Origin: Roseivirga pacifica
Lineage (GTDB): Bacteria; Bacteroidota; Bacteroidia; Cytophagales; Cyclobacteriaceae
Assembly: GCF_900111145.1 (NCBI RefSeq)
Contig: NZ_FOIR01000003.1
Location: forward strand, 390,100 to 454,099
Direction: 5' to 3'
Length of the DNA stretch: 64,000 bases
Shown here one piece after another: positions 1 to 8,109 of this stretch. A program made the position numbers and the translations under genes. Each line of letters begins with the position of its first letter. Position 1 is the first letter of the stretch. Under the pieces are notes generated by a model. The model was not told the origin of the DNA. It did no database searches and was given only the letters and a program-made list of their open reading frames with translations.

Positions 1-515
1 TCCAAGAACACTTCTTCAATAGCCAAAGCACAAAGCGGCACATTAGAGGCGTGTTTTAATAAAGCCGTATTACCTGCCATTATGGATGGAGCCGCAAACC
101 TAAAAACCTGCCATAGCGGGAAATTCCATGGCATTACAGCCAATGCAACACCCAATGGGTCGAATGACACAAACGCCTCTCCATCTTCAAATTTCAGCTT
201 TTCGTCCGCTAAAAATTTCTCTGCATGCTCGGCATAATATTCACAAACCCAAGCACATTTTTCTACCTCAGACTCGGCCTCAGAAAAGAGTTTCCCCATT
301 TCTAAGGTCATCAACTTTGCTAAAGCCGCTTTTTTATTCTTTAGCACTGCAGCCAGCGACATAAACAAATCTGACCTAACCTTAAAGGACTCTACCTTCC
401 AAGTAGTAAACCTGTCATGAGCCCGTTCCACAGCTGCTTCCATAAACTGGTCGCTATGCGGCTCTAATTCCTGATTGATCTTATAGTTATAGGGGTTAAT
501 TGACTGAATTGACAT
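1..515 (-). CDS. NAD(P)-dependent aldehyde dehydrogenase, succinate-semialdehyde dehydrogenase type (C-terminus cut by window)
   Basis: Reading the minus strand from ATG at 513-515 gives an uninterrupted frame that runs off the window start, so only about 171 N-terminal residues are visible. The peptide begins MSIQSINPYNYKINQE and later has FDPLGVALAVMPWNFPLWQV and AGNTALLKHASNVP, which match the cofactor-binding half of the Sad/YneI group of succinate-semialdehyde dehydrogenases (E. coli YneI has a near-identical PWNFPLWQV segment). The catalytic Cys and Glu lie outside the window. The expected reaction is oxidation of succinic semialdehyde to succinate in the cytosol. The next gene in the same direction is the ArsR regulator, which ends 40 bases upstream of this start, so read-through is possible. 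Family call is firm; the exact substrate is inferred. Confidence 0.88.
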   Translation of the reverse strand, partial: MSIQSINPYNYKINQELEPHSDQFMEAAVERAHDRFTTWKVESFKVRSDLFMSLAAVLKNKKAALAKLMTLEMGKLFSEAESEVEKCAWVCEYYAEHAEKFLADEKLKFEDGEAFVSFDPLGVALAVMPWNFPLWQVFRFAAPSIMAGNTALLKHASNVPLCALAIEEVFL

Positions 516-555
516 ATCAGTCAAATTAAGAGGTAATAGAGAGAATAAAAACTAA

Positions 556-858
556 TTAAAAGACGATTACATTAACCTCTTCCAAAATCTTGATAATGCT
601 AGGCACTTCTCTCATTTTTAGAAAGTAGAATATATTCTTTCCTTCCCTTTTACTTCCAAGAATACCTTTCATTTTCATATTGGCCAAATGGTGAGATGTG
701 AGCGATTGCTCTAGACCAAGATAAGCTGTAATGTCGTTCACCGACATTTTTTCATTTGCATTGAGCAAATCAATAATCGCAACGCGCATGGGATGCGCGA
801 TAGTTTTGAGAACAAAGGCGATTTTCTCAACTCTTTCGTGATCAAGTTGCTCTTCCAT
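556..858 (-). CDS. ArsR-family winged-helix transcriptional repressor
   Basis: About 100 residues with the ArsR/SmtB winged-helix layout: an N-terminal helix, the IAHPMRVAIIDLL segment, a recognition helix around LEQSLTSHHLANMKMKGIL and a wing (SKREGKNIFYFL). I see no cysteine pair of the classical metal-sensing alpha3N/alpha5 type, so the inducer is unknown; metal-free ArsR regulators of redox or sulfur genes are common. An upstream ATG at 891 would add 11 residues, but that codon lies inside a palindrome and upstream of a -7 promoter box (873-880), so the ATG at 858 is the likelier start. The gene precedes the aldehyde dehydrogenase on the same strand, and autoregulation is suggested by the operator at 877-898. 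Confidence 0.85.
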   Translation of the reverse strand: MEEQLDHERVEKIAFVLKTIAHPMRVAIIDLLNANEKMSVNDITAYLGLEQSLTSHHLANMKMKGILGSKREGKNIFYFLKMREVPSIIKILEEVNVIVF

Positions 859-872
859 AATAATAGGTTGCT

Positions 873-904
873 CAAATATATGAACATACATTCATATAAC
901 CAAA
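873..904 (-). promoter_or_regulatory. Bacteroidota-type promoter of the arsR gene
   Basis: On the minus strand there is a perfect TAnnTTTG box (TATATTTG, 880-873) and, 20 bases upstream, TTTG (904-901) as the -33 element. The start codon at 858 sits 14 bases after the box. Basis: direct sequence match to the known Bacteroidota sigma-factor consensus; transcription itself is inferred. Confidence 0.65.
877..898. promoter_or_regulatory. Palindromic operator between -33 and -7 of arsR
   Basis: Two perfect 8-base arms, TATATGAA (877-884) and TTCATATA (891-898), separated by CATACA. The dyad fills the spacer between the -33 and -7 elements and overlaps the start of the -7 box, the usual place for an ArsR repressor to block polymerase. 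Binding by the ArsR product is inferred. Confidence 0.6.
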
Positions 905-919
905 AATTAGGCTTAAATA

Positions 920-949
920 AAATGGGGTGTCAAAACCGACACCCCATTT
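920..949 (-). terminator. Hairpin downstream of the ompA-like gene
   Basis: Perfect 12-base stem (920-931 with 938-949) and 6-base loop, 22 bases past the stop codon of the OmpA-family gene. In the minus direction the stem is followed by TTATTTAAG, a modest U-rich tail, so it is a plausible intrinsic terminator separating that gene from arsR. Confidence 0.65.
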
Positions 950-970
950 AAATTAACCTGAATTAGAGTA

Positions 971-2380
971 CTAAAACTCTATATCTATATGCACACGTCT
1001 GTTTTTAGCTCTACCAGCCGCAGTACCATTATCAGCAATCGGATCTTCCTCACCAAAGCCCTGAGACCTGATTCTATCGGCAGCAATGCCTTTATCTTCG
1101 AGGTATTTCTCTACAGCAGCCGCACGTTTTTTGGAAAGCTCCAAGTTGAAAGCTGCAGGACCAGTATTATCGGTGTAACCACTCAACAATAGCTTATATG
1201 ACGGATTATCGTTCATAATCTTCACTAGGTTATCAAGCGAAGCAAAAGATGAAGACCTCAAAACATCACTACTACTATTAAACTGAATTTCTTTAACGGC
1301 TGTGGTCAACACTTCTCTGATTTCTTCTTTCACTTCAGGACATCCTCTATTAGCCGCAATACCTGCCTCATTCGGACAAGCATCTTCAGAATCCTTAATA
1401 CCATCACCGTCTGCATCAGGGCAGCCATTTAATCCACCAGCAGCATTAGGACACTCATCGTCTTGATCTCTCACACCATCACCATCACTATCGGGGCAAC
1501 CGTTCAATGTACCAGCAACAGTAGGGCAAGCATCTTCAGAGTCTTGAACACCGTCACCATCTTGATCAGGGCAACCGCCAAACTGAGCCACACCTGCTAC
1601 ATTTGGACAAGAATCTTCCGAATCCTTGATACCATCACCATCACTATCAGGACAACCATTTAAAGTACCAGCATCGTTCGGACACTCATCATCCTTATCC
1701 AAAACACCATCGTTATCAGAATCAGGCCAAGGACACCCTTTGTTCTCAGCAGGACCAGCTTCATTCGGACAAGCATCTTCTTTATCGTAGATACCATCAC
1801 CATCGCTATCCTTTTTGCGTTGTAGGGAGAAAGAAACCCCTAAAGAGTACTGCATGTAATCAGGCGCATCTTGTATGTTCTTTTTATAAGCAGCCTTAAA
1901 GGTGATACTAGCTTTTTCCGTAACCTTTACATCAAAACCCAAACCTAAAGGAAGAGACACATAAGTACCTTCTTCGAACTCTTCATAAAACCCTTGTACA
2001 TTCCCATACCAGTTAACCCCTGCACCAGCAAAAATAAAGGGTGCAAAAACTGATTCCTCCTTCAGTATGTAGCCGTTTGCCAGCTTATAAACAAGTCGTA
2101 AATCAAGGTCTGTCAGGTTAGCTTCAAAGATGTCTTCATGGATTAACTTACCATAAGAAAATCCAGCCTCTAAATCGAAACTCTTTCCTAAGTATCGATC
2201 CACACCAACTCTAAAAGCAGAATTATCCAGCTCAAGGAAGTTGAAAAGCCCCTCGTAATATCTGTATTCAAACTTATTATTGGCATATTCAATATTTACC
2301 CACCACGGGTCGTCAGCCGTCTGTCCGTACGTAGACAAACCAGCGATCATTAATGCTGTAATTAAGAGTAGTTTCTTCAT
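971..2380 (-). CDS. OmpA-family outer membrane protein with thrombospondin type 3 repeats
   Basis: 469 residues. Residues 1-19 are a signal peptide (MKKLLLITALMIAGLSTYG, then Q). Residues about 22-188 look like an outer-membrane beta-barrel with alternating aromatic strands. Residues 191-348 hold six thrombospondin type 3 repeats of the D-x-D-x-D-G-x-x-D calcium-binding type, each ending in a CP motif. Residues about 358-469 are an OmpA-like peptidoglycan-binding domain with SGYTDNTG and the closing NRRVHIDIEF. The order barrel, TSP3 linker, OmpA domain is a known Bacteroidota arrangement tying the outer membrane to the cell wall. The calcium-binding linker probably stiffens the periplasmic part. 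A hairpin terminator follows, and the gene is probably monocistronic. Family call is firm; any specific transport role is unknown. Confidence 0.93.
   Translation of the reverse strand: MKKLLLITALMIAGLSTYGQTADDPWWVNIEYANNKFEYRYYEGLFNFLELDNSAFRVGVDRYLGKSFDLEAGFSYGKLIHEDIFEANLTDLDLRLVYKLANGYILKEESVFAPFIFAGAGVNWYGNVQGFYEEFEEGTYVSLPLGLGFDVKVTEKASITFKAAYKKNIQDAPDYMQYSLGVSFSLQRKKDSDGDGIYDKEDACPNEAGPAENKGCPWPDSDNDGVLDKDDECPNDAGTLNGCPDSDGDGIKDSEDSCPNVAGVAQFGGCPDQDGDGVQDSEDACPTVAGTLNGCPDSDGDGVRDQDDECPNAAGGLNGCPDADGDGIKDSEDACPNEAGIAANRGCPEVKEEIREVLTTAVKEIQFNSSSDVLRSSSFASLDNLVKIMNDNPSYKLLLSGYTDNTGPAAFNLELSKKRAAAVEKYLEDKGIAADRIRSQGFGEEDPIADNGTAAGRAKNRRVHIDIEF
1337..1810 (-). repeat. Six tandem TSP3 repeats coding for calcium-binding loops
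   Basis: Residues 191-348 of the OmpA-family protein contain six units of about 25-27 residues. Units ending TLNGCP or GLNGCP are short; units with an insert such as AGPAENKGCP, AGVAQFGGCP or AGIAANRGCP are longer. The order is long, short, long, short, short, long. The similarity of units suggests past duplication. Confidence 0.9.
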
Positions 2381-2550
2381 AGTTTTGTGTTTTGTGCAAT
2401 AAATGTTTGCTTGAATTCTAAAGTAAAATAATAATTTTTTACGAATTTATTTAACTAATCAAAATATATAGAATTGAACATAGAACAGCCAAAAACACTC
2501 AAACCCTTATTACCGGAAAATACATATTAAGAACGGCCATATACATACAT

Positions 2551-3054
2551 ATGATAAAAATCGGACTCATATCAGACACACATAGCTTTTTAGACAAAAA
2601 AGTCTTAGAATATTTCGATTCATGCGATGAAATATGGCATGCTGGGGATATCGGCAACCATGAAGTACTTGATGAACTAGAGGCTTTTAAACCAACTAGA
2701 GGTGTATTCGGCAACATTGATGATAAAACAATTCAAAGCCGAACCATAGAAGACTTAGCCTTCGAAGTTGAAGGTGTAAAGGTTTTCATTACACATATTG
2801 GTGGCAAACCACCGCGCTATGCCAAGGGCATAACAACCAAGCTAAACCAACACAAACCCAACCTGTTTATTTGCGGGCATAGCCATATTCTGAGGGTAAT
2901 GCCCGACAAAGAAAGAAACTTAATTTACATGAACCCGGGAGCGGCAGGGCATCACGGTTTTCACCATGTAAGAACACTTTTAAGGTTTGATATTAACAAC
3001 GGAAAGATTGAAAACCTTGAAGCAATTGAATTAGGCAAACGCGGAAGGGCATAA
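2551..3054 (+). CDS. YfcE/MJ0936-type metallophosphoesterase
   Basis: 167 residues, the usual length for this small phosphodiesterase family. Metal-ligand motifs appear in order: D9-x-H11 in ISDTH, D33 in HAGDIGNHE, N55 in FGNIDD, a His in THIGGK, and GHSH. These bind two divalent metals for hydrolysis of phosphodiester substrates in the cytosol. The physiological substrate is unknown in most organisms. The ATG at 2551 starts directly at the first beta strand. The gene stands alone, with a shared terminator directly after its stop codon. Confidence 0.92.
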   Translation: MIKIGLISDTHSFLDKKVLEYFDSCDEIWHAGDIGNHEVLDELEAFKPTRGVFGNIDDKTIQSRTIEDLAFEVEGVKVFITHIGGKPPRYAKGITTKLNQHKPNLFICGHSHILRVMPDKERNLIYMNPGAAGHHGFHHVRTLLRFDINNGKIENLEAIELGKRGRA

Positions 3055-3056
3055 AA

Positions 3057-3080
3057 AAACCCCGACAGTTGTCGGGGTTT
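3057..3080. terminator. Bidirectional terminator between convergent genes
   Basis: Stem of 10 perfect pairs (3057-3066 with 3071-3080), 4-base loop, with an A-run before and TTT at the end of the stem on the plus strand. It begins 3 bases after the phosphoesterase stop and lies 25 bases past the stop of the convergent Lys-rich gene. Confidence 0.85.
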
Positions 3081-3104
3081 GAAGTATATCGAGTTGGGAG
3101 GCGA

Positions 3105-3392
3105 TTACTCTTCCTCCTTAGTTTCTTCTTTCTTAGCAACCTTTTTCTTAGGCTTCTCAGCTTTTGGCTCTTCAGTAGCTTCAGTTGTTGCTTCTACTTT
3201 TGGAGCTTCTTCTTTTTTAGCAGCAGCCTTTTTCGCTTTCTTAGGCTCTTCAGTCGTGAATGAAGCTTTCAACTCCTCAGCGTCAACATTTTTCAATACT
3301 GGCTTAGCAGTTAAAGTCTTAATTCTAGCAGTTCTTTTTGCTGATGTCTGCTTATTTCTTCTGGCTTTTCTTTTTAATCTCGTTACTCCCAT
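3105..3392 (-). CDS. Small basic protein with Lys/Ala/Glu-rich C-terminal tail
   Basis: 95 residues. Residues 1-45 (starting MGVTRLKRKARRNKQTSAKR, with TAKPVLKNVD) are strongly basic and look like a short conserved Cytophagales protein of unknown function. From about residue 48 the protein becomes a low-complexity tail of K, E, A, P and T, reminiscent of histone H1-like or ribosome-associated tails. Nucleic-acid binding is a guess from charge only. It has its own promoter (perfect TAnnTTTG at 3427-3420) and ends at a shared bidirectional terminator. The opposite strand also holds long open frames here, but those are Ser/Phe-rich artefacts of the Lys/Glu codons. I judge this strand real from its promoter and its coherent basic head. 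Confidence 0.75.
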   Translation of the reverse strand: MGVTRLKRKARRNKQTSAKRTARIKTLTAKPVLKNVDAEELKASFTTEEPKKAKKAAAKKEEAPKVEATTEATEEPKAEKPKKKVAKKEETKEEE

Positions 3393-3419
3393 TTTTCAAG
3401 GCCTTTTCTAAATGAGGGG

Positions 3420-3451
3420 CAAAGATAGTAGTTTGTTTAAAAAATCAGAAA
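3420..3451 (-). promoter_or_regulatory. Promoter of the Lys-rich protein gene
   Basis: Minus strand TATCTTTG (3427-3420) is a perfect TAnnTTTG; TTTC (3451-3448) lies 20 bases upstream as a -33-like element. The ATG is at 3392, giving a leader of roughly 20 bases. Confidence 0.55.
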
Positions 3452-3499
3452 CGTTTAGGAAAGATATTTGAAATAATTCTTTGATTTTCCTCCCCGCTC

Positions 3500-3532
3500 T
3501 TTACTCCTTAGCCCTTCTATTTATTAGATTTG
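3500..3532 (+). promoter_or_regulatory. Promoter of hisS
   Basis: TAGATTTG at 3525-3532 matches TAnnTTTG exactly; a weak TTTA -33 element lies at 3500-3503. The hisS ATG is 17 bases after the -7 box, so the leader would be very short. Confidence 0.5.
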
Positions 3533-3548
3533 CCCAAAATTAAATACA

Positions 3549-4913
3549 ATGGCTCAAAAACCTAGCTTACCAAAAGGAACTCGCGACTTCGGCCCCGCTC
3601 AAATGCTTAAGCGCGACTACATTTTAAACACCATTCGTTCGGTATTTAAAAAGTATGGTTTTATGCCATTGGAAACACCAGCTATTGAAAACCTGAGTGT
3701 TTTAACCGGTAAGTATGGAGACGAAGGAGATCAACTACTCTTTAGAATTTTAAATACAGGAGATTTCTTGAAGAAGACCTCGGCAGGCGACTACGAAGAA
3801 GGCGCAAAAGCACTATCTCCTAAAATTGCAGAAAAAGGGTTGAAATACGACCTTACTGTACCTTTTGCCAGGTACGTGGTGATGAACCGTGGCGAGATCA
3901 CCTTCCCTTTTAAGCGCTATCAAATCCAACCGGTTTGGCGTGCAGATAGACCTCAAAAAGGGAGATATAGAGAATTTTACCAGTGCGATGCTGATGTAGT
4001 TGGTACCGGTTCACTGATTTGCGAAGCAGAATTAATGGCCATAGTAAATGAGGTATACACGCAACTAAACTTTAATGACTATAAAGTTTCGATAAGCAGC
4101 AGAAAGGTACTCGAAGGTTTGGCAGCTCTATGCGAAGTGAGCGACAAATTCACTGCATTTTGCGTGATTCTTGACAAGCTCGATAAAATTGGAGAGGAAA
4201 GAGTAGCCGAAGAACTAAGCACCATTGGGGTAAGCAGCCAAAACCTTGAAAAGTTAAAGGAATTGCTAAATACAACCGGTAGTAACCAAGAAAAGCTAGG
4301 CACCTTCCGCGAAGCTTTTGTGAATTCTGAAGTAGGTTTAGCAGGGCTTGATGAACTTAGCGAAACTTTCGAGCACCTTAAAGGCCTCAAAGTAACCACA
4401 GACCAAATCATATTCGACCCAACTTTAGCTAGAGGCCTATCCTACTACACAGGCATTATTTACGAGGTTAAACCAACGTCAATCAGCATGGGTACTATTA
4501 CGGCTGGTGGTCGCTACGATAACCTTACCGGTGTGTTTGGCATGGAGGGTGTTTCAGGCGTGGGCATTTCCTTCGGCATCGATCGTATTTATGATAGCCT
4601 GGAAGAACTTAACCTCTTCCCTGAAACCAATAGTGATATCACCCAAATACTTATTACCAATTTTGACAAGGAATCTGAGGCACATGCACTCGGTATTTTA
4701 GCCAAACTAAGAAGCAAAAACATTAAAGCAGAGATTTTCCCAGAAGCTGCTAAACTTAAGAAGCAACTAAACTATGCCAACAATAAAGGCATAGCACATG
4801 TACTTATGGTGGGTTCCCGCGAAATTGAGTCGGGCGAATATGTATTGAAAAACATGGAAACCGGAGATCAGCAGACTGCTACTATTGACGCGTTAGCTAA
4901 CCTGCTTTCATAA
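3549..4913 (+). CDS. hisS: Histidyl-tRNA synthetase
   Basis: 454 residues, normal for a class II HisRS. The N-terminus MAQKPSLPKGTRDFGP is typical. Motif 2 appears as the QPVWRADRPQKGRYREFYQCD stretch, the histidine-binding signatures as ARGLSYYTG and TAGGRYDNL, and motif 3 as GVGISFGIDRIYD. The C-terminal anticodon-binding domain runs from about residue 365 (TQILITNFD) to the end. The enzyme charges tRNA-His with histidine in the cytosol. The gene is single, with its own promoter just upstream. No oddities seen. Confidence 0.98.
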   Translation: MAQKPSLPKGTRDFGPAQMLKRDYILNTIRSVFKKYGFMPLETPAIENLSVLTGKYGDEGDQLLFRILNTGDFLKKTSAGDYEEGAKALSPKIAEKGLKYDLTVPFARYVVMNRGEITFPFKRYQIQPVWRADRPQKGRYREFYQCDADVVGTGSLICEAELMAIVNEVYTQLNFNDYKVSISSRKVLEGLAALCEVSDKFTAFCVILDKLDKIGEERVAEELSTIGVSSQNLEKLKELLNTTGSNQEKLGTFREAFVNSEVGLAGLDELSETFEHLKGLKVTTDQIIFDPTLARGLSYYTGIIYEVKPTSISMGTITAGGRYDNLTGVFGMEGVSGVGISFGIDRIYDSLEELNLFPETNSDITQILITNFDKESEAHALGILAKLRSKNIKAEIFPEAAKLKKQLNYANNKGIAHVLMVGSREIESGEYVLKNMETGDQQTATIDALANLLS

Positions 4914-4996
4914 CAAGCGCCTCAATCTATGGGGCTGATTGGTTTTATTCATAAGTTTCAACCATATATTGCGTTATAGAACAGAATAAAAACTAA

Positions 4997-6739
4997 ATGC
5001 AAACCAGCTTTCACACAAAGATCAAAAACGCACTTGGCTTAGCTTTGGCATTGATCTCCCTGTGTATTAGCAATACGACTAACGCGCAAATCACCTCTGA
5101 CAAAGGTTGGTTTGAAGTTGACTACAACGCTGGCTGCAACCCGCTTACCATTACAATTACAAATACAGGACTGAACAACAGCACACTCTTTATTGACTTT
5201 TACGGAGACCCTGACGACCCATATAGCACTGATGGTTTTAGCACCACAATTGCTCCTGGCCAATCAACCTCAAACCAATACACAACACCTGGCAAGTTTC
5301 TAATTCGGGTTGTAGACACTTCAACCCAGTCTAATGATCCAGAGGATAGAATTGATATTCTAGAGGTGGACATCATCTCACCAGCACCAATCGATTTCGA
5401 AACATATTTATGCACACAAAACAGTGTAAACGTAAAAATCACCAATGGCAACCAAGACTACGATTACTTTGAAATTGACTTTGGAGATGGAAGCCCTCCC
5501 GTTCAAACCACGGCAGGAACCTCCGTAGTATCCAGCGATTACACCTATGCAAACCAAGGCACCTACACCATTACTGTTACAGGAGGGTTTAACAATGGGA
5601 ACAGTGCCAACTGTGCTACCCCCGTTACCGAAACCATTACAACTTTAGAAAGCATAGCCACTCCCCAAATTGAAAGCGTAGTGGTTACTGACGAGACATC
5701 AATTGAGGTAACCCACAGAGGACTAGACCCTAATGTTTATTATGAATTAGTTTTATTGCGAAATGTAGGCGATATAATTACTGTGAAGCTAGGCACAGGA
5801 AACTCGTCCGCATTAACAACAACCCTAGTCGACTTCCCCTTTCTAAATACCACGACTGATTTTTATGAAATTTTCTTACTTGGCGCCCCCTTCTGCTCCC
5901 CAACCTACCAAGTACAATCAAATTCAGTTCACTCAATTATATTCAATCTTGGTACTACTTCTGTAGACCAACAGTTTAATACCGAAATGGAGTGGGCGAC
6001 TAGCACCCAAAACTTCTCTGGGGCCGAACTACTTTACGCAGATAATCGCGCCCTAATCCAACCACTAAACACAGCGCAAGGCACAGAAACCATATCGTTT
6101 GACGACTGCACATACCTCTCCCCCATTTACATAGAGAAAATTGAAAATGGAGCTATCTCGAGGAGCATAACCTTAACTCCTTTCGATAACCAAGTTATTA
6201 CATTACCAGCACCCGTGGCGGCAACGGCCGAATACACAGGAAACGCAATCGATTTGGCTTTTCCAGCCCCTAACTTCCCTTTTACGGCAATAGAAATATT
6301 TGAAAAACAACCCGATGGAAGCTTTAACAGCATAGGAACCAGCAACACCTTAAACTTTACCGACACCGATATTAGTGGCGGCTATTCCGAAGTTTGTTAC
6401 ACTTACACCTACACCGATGAATGCGGCAACATTTCTACCACAAGCAGCGAAACTTGTGTAGAGCTAGAGGGCTCATTAAGAATCCCTAATGCATTTTCGC
6501 CCAATGGTGATAATCAAAACGACACATTCACTGTAGGAAATGGTATTTTCATAGACTTTCAAATGCTCATTTTCAACCGTTGGGGTGAATTAGTTTTTCA
6601 AGGTAACGACCCTACTACAGGCTGGAATGGCACCTTTAACGGCAAACCTGCACCAATTGGCGCATACGTTTACAGGATTTCTTACAATAGAGATGGTATT
6701 CCTACCACGGCTAAAGGAACTGTAACATTAATTCGATAG
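4997..6739 (+). CDS. Secreted PKD-containing protein with T9SS type B (gliding-motility-associated) C-terminal domain
   Basis: 580 residues. Signal peptide at about 1-31, ending in TNAQ. A PKD-like fold at about 150-210 carries the FGDGSPP signature and later YANQGTYTITVTGGF. Residues 215-480 form further Ig/Fn3-like strands without a recognisable family. The last about 85 residues are a gliding-motility-associated C-terminal domain, with IPNAFSPNGDNQNDTF, IFNRWGELVF, GWNGTFNGKPAPIGAYVY and a final GTVTLIR. That domain directs export through the type IX secretion system and either surface attachment or release. No catalytic domain is visible; adhesion or matrix binding is plausible. It lies between hisS and ebfC and is probably transcribed from its own promoter. 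Confidence 0.9.
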   Translation: MQTSFHTKIKNALGLALALISLCISNTTNAQITSDKGWFEVDYNAGCNPLTITITNTGLNNSTLFIDFYGDPDDPYSTDGFSTTIAPGQSTSNQYTTPGKFLIRVVDTSTQSNDPEDRIDILEVDIISPAPIDFETYLCTQNSVNVKITNGNQDYDYFEIDFGDGSPPVQTTAGTSVVSSDYTYANQGTYTITVTGGFNNGNSANCATPVTETITTLESIATPQIESVVVTDETSIEVTHRGLDPNVYYELVLLRNVGDIITVKLGTGNSSALTTTLVDFPFLNTTTDFYEIFLLGAPFCSPTYQVQSNSVHSIIFNLGTTSVDQQFNTEMEWATSTQNFSGAELLYADNRALIQPLNTAQGTETISFDDCTYLSPIYIEKIENGAISRSITLTPFDNQVITLPAPVAATAEYTGNAIDLAFPAPNFPFTAIEIFEKQPDGSFNSIGTSNTLNFTDTDISGGYSEVCYTYTYTDECGNISTTSSETCVELEGSLRIPNAFSPNGDNQNDTFTVGNGIFIDFQMLIFNRWGELVFQGNDPTTGWNGTFNGKPAPIGAYVYRISYNRDGIPTTAKGTVTLIR

Positions 6740-6763
6740 TTTTACGCTCTAAATGCTACGGAT

Positions 6764-7096
6764 ATGTTCGACATGATGAAAATGATGGGCAAGGTGAAGG
6801 AGATGCAAGCCAAGATGAAAGAAGCCCAGGAAAATCTAGAATACATCAAAGAAACAGGCGAGTCTGGCGCTGGCATGGTAAAAGCCACTGTAAACGGTAA
6901 AAAGCAAGTAGTATCAATCGATATTGATGAGAGTCTTTTAACTAAAGAAGACAAAGAAATGCTGCAAGACCTAACGGTAGCCGCAATTAACAACGCCATG
7001 GAAAAGGCCGATGTAAGCGCTAAAGAAGAAATTAAAAAGAGCACCGAGGGCATTATGCCAAATATTCCCGGCATGGATTTCGGCAACATGTTTTAA
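6764..7096 (+). CDS. ebfC: YbaB/EbfC-family nucleoid-associated protein
   Basis: 110 residues, the usual family size. The Met-rich start (MFDMMKMMGKVKEMQAKMKE) forms the first long helix. The core ESGAGMVKATVNGKKQVVSIDID is the family signature, followed by the helix around DLTVAAINNAMEKAD and a Met/Gly-rich tail. Members form dimers that bind DNA and coat the nucleoid. It follows the T9SS cargo gene by 24 bases and overlaps the next glycosyltransferase gene by one base (TAATG), so the two are probably co-transcribed. Confidence 0.95.
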   Translation: MFDMMKMMGKVKEMQAKMKEAQENLEYIKETGESGAGMVKATVNGKKQVVSIDIDESLLTKEDKEMLQDLTVAAINNAMEKADVSAKEEIKKSTEGIMPNIPGMDFGNMF

Positions 7097-8109
7097 TGAA
7101 AACACTTTCTGTAGCCCTACTTAACTACAACGGCCAGCAACACCTTGCTACTTTTTTACCCTCCGTTGTTGAGCACAGCAAACCCTACCCTGTTGTTTTA
7201 ATAGACAATGGCTCGAGCGACAGCTCTGTTTCGTTTGTTAAGGAGCACTTTCCTACCGTTGAGCTTATACAGTTTACTGAAAACCATGGCTTTTGCGGTG
7301 GCTACAACAAAGCCCTACAACTTATTGAAACCGATTATGTGGTTTTGCTCAATACTGATGTAGAAGTTACGCCTAACTGGATTCCTCCTGTGTTGAATTC
7401 ATTGGAATCGGATGAAAAGTTAATGGCCGCACAACCCAAAATCCTAGATTTTAAAAAGAAGACACACTTTGAGTACGCAGGGGCTTCCGGTGGCTTTATC
7501 GACAAGCTAGGCTATCCATTCTGCCGTGGCCGACTTTTTGACGAACTTGAGGAGGACACCAATCAATACGACCAACAACGAGAGGTCTTTTGGGCTTCGG
7601 GCAGTAGTTTGTTTATAAATAGAAAGCTTTATAATAAACTTGGTGGGCTGGACGAGCACTTTTTCGCCCACATGGAAGAAATAGACCTGTGTTGGCGCAT
7701 TTGGAATGCCGGCTATAAGGTGTCTGTTTGTCCCCAAAGCACCGTTTATCATTTGGGAGGCGGTACACTTAACAAACAAAACCCACGAAAAACTTATCTG
7801 AATTTTCGCAATGGTTTAAGCATGCTCTTAAAGAATGAAAGCGCAACTGGTTTACTGTGGAAGCTTCCGCTGCGAATGCTATTAGATTGGATTGCAGCCA
7901 TTAAGATTTCTATGGAAAGCGGCACATCACATGGCTTTGCAATTCTTAAAGCACACCTTCATTTTCTACAGAGGGCAGGTAATTATTTAAAAGGAAGAAA
8001 GGGAAAGCCAAAACACAAAAAAAGCCCACGTTTTCAAGGACTTATTATTCTTCAATATTTTATTAAAGGCAGAAAAACCTTCAAAGAACTCCCAGATAGG
8101 TTTAATTGA
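7096..8109 (+). CDS. Family 2 glycosyltransferase (rhamnosyltransferase-like)
   Basis: 337 residues. A GT-A fold is visible in the opening LSVALLNYNGQQHLATFLPS, IDNGSSDSS, the NTDVE metal-binding DxD-type motif, and the acceptor-side motif AHMEEIDLCWR at about 190-200. The protein is cytosolic or attached to the inner membrane and would add a sugar from a nucleotide donor to a cell-surface glycan or lipid. The exact sugar cannot be told. Its start codon overlaps the ebfC stop by one base, indicating translational coupling. The 3' end overlaps the convergent PspC gene by 8 bases. Confidence 0.92.
   Translation: MKTLSVALLNYNGQQHLATFLPSVVEHSKPYPVVLIDNGSSDSSVSFVKEHFPTVELIQFTENHGFCGGYNKALQLIETDYVVLLNTDVEVTPNWIPPVLNSLESDEKLMAAQPKILDFKKKTHFEYAGASGGFIDKLGYPFCRGRLFDELEEDTNQYDQQREVFWASGSSLFINRKLYNKLGGLDEHFFAHMEEIDLCWRIWNAGYKVSVCPQSTVYHLGGGTLNKQNPRKTYLNFRNGLSMLLKNESATGLLWKLPLRMLLDWIAAIKISMESGTSHGFAILKAHLHFLQRAGNYLKGRKGKPKHKKSPRFQGLIILQYFIKGRKTFKELPDRFN

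Noticed and set aside
989..1663. Plus-strand frames within the OmpA-like gene
   Set aside because: Antisense shadows of the TSP3 and OmpA coding region; repetitive Thr/Ile composition.
3069..3411. Plus-strand open frames rich in Ser/Phe/Leu
   Set aside because: They are antisense to the Lys/Glu-rich gene on the minus strand; composition is explained by complementing AAA/GAA codons, and no promoter precedes them.
4914..4960. Weak GC-rich inverted repeat after hisS
   Set aside because: Arms are short and mismatched and no clear T-run follows; not called as a terminator.
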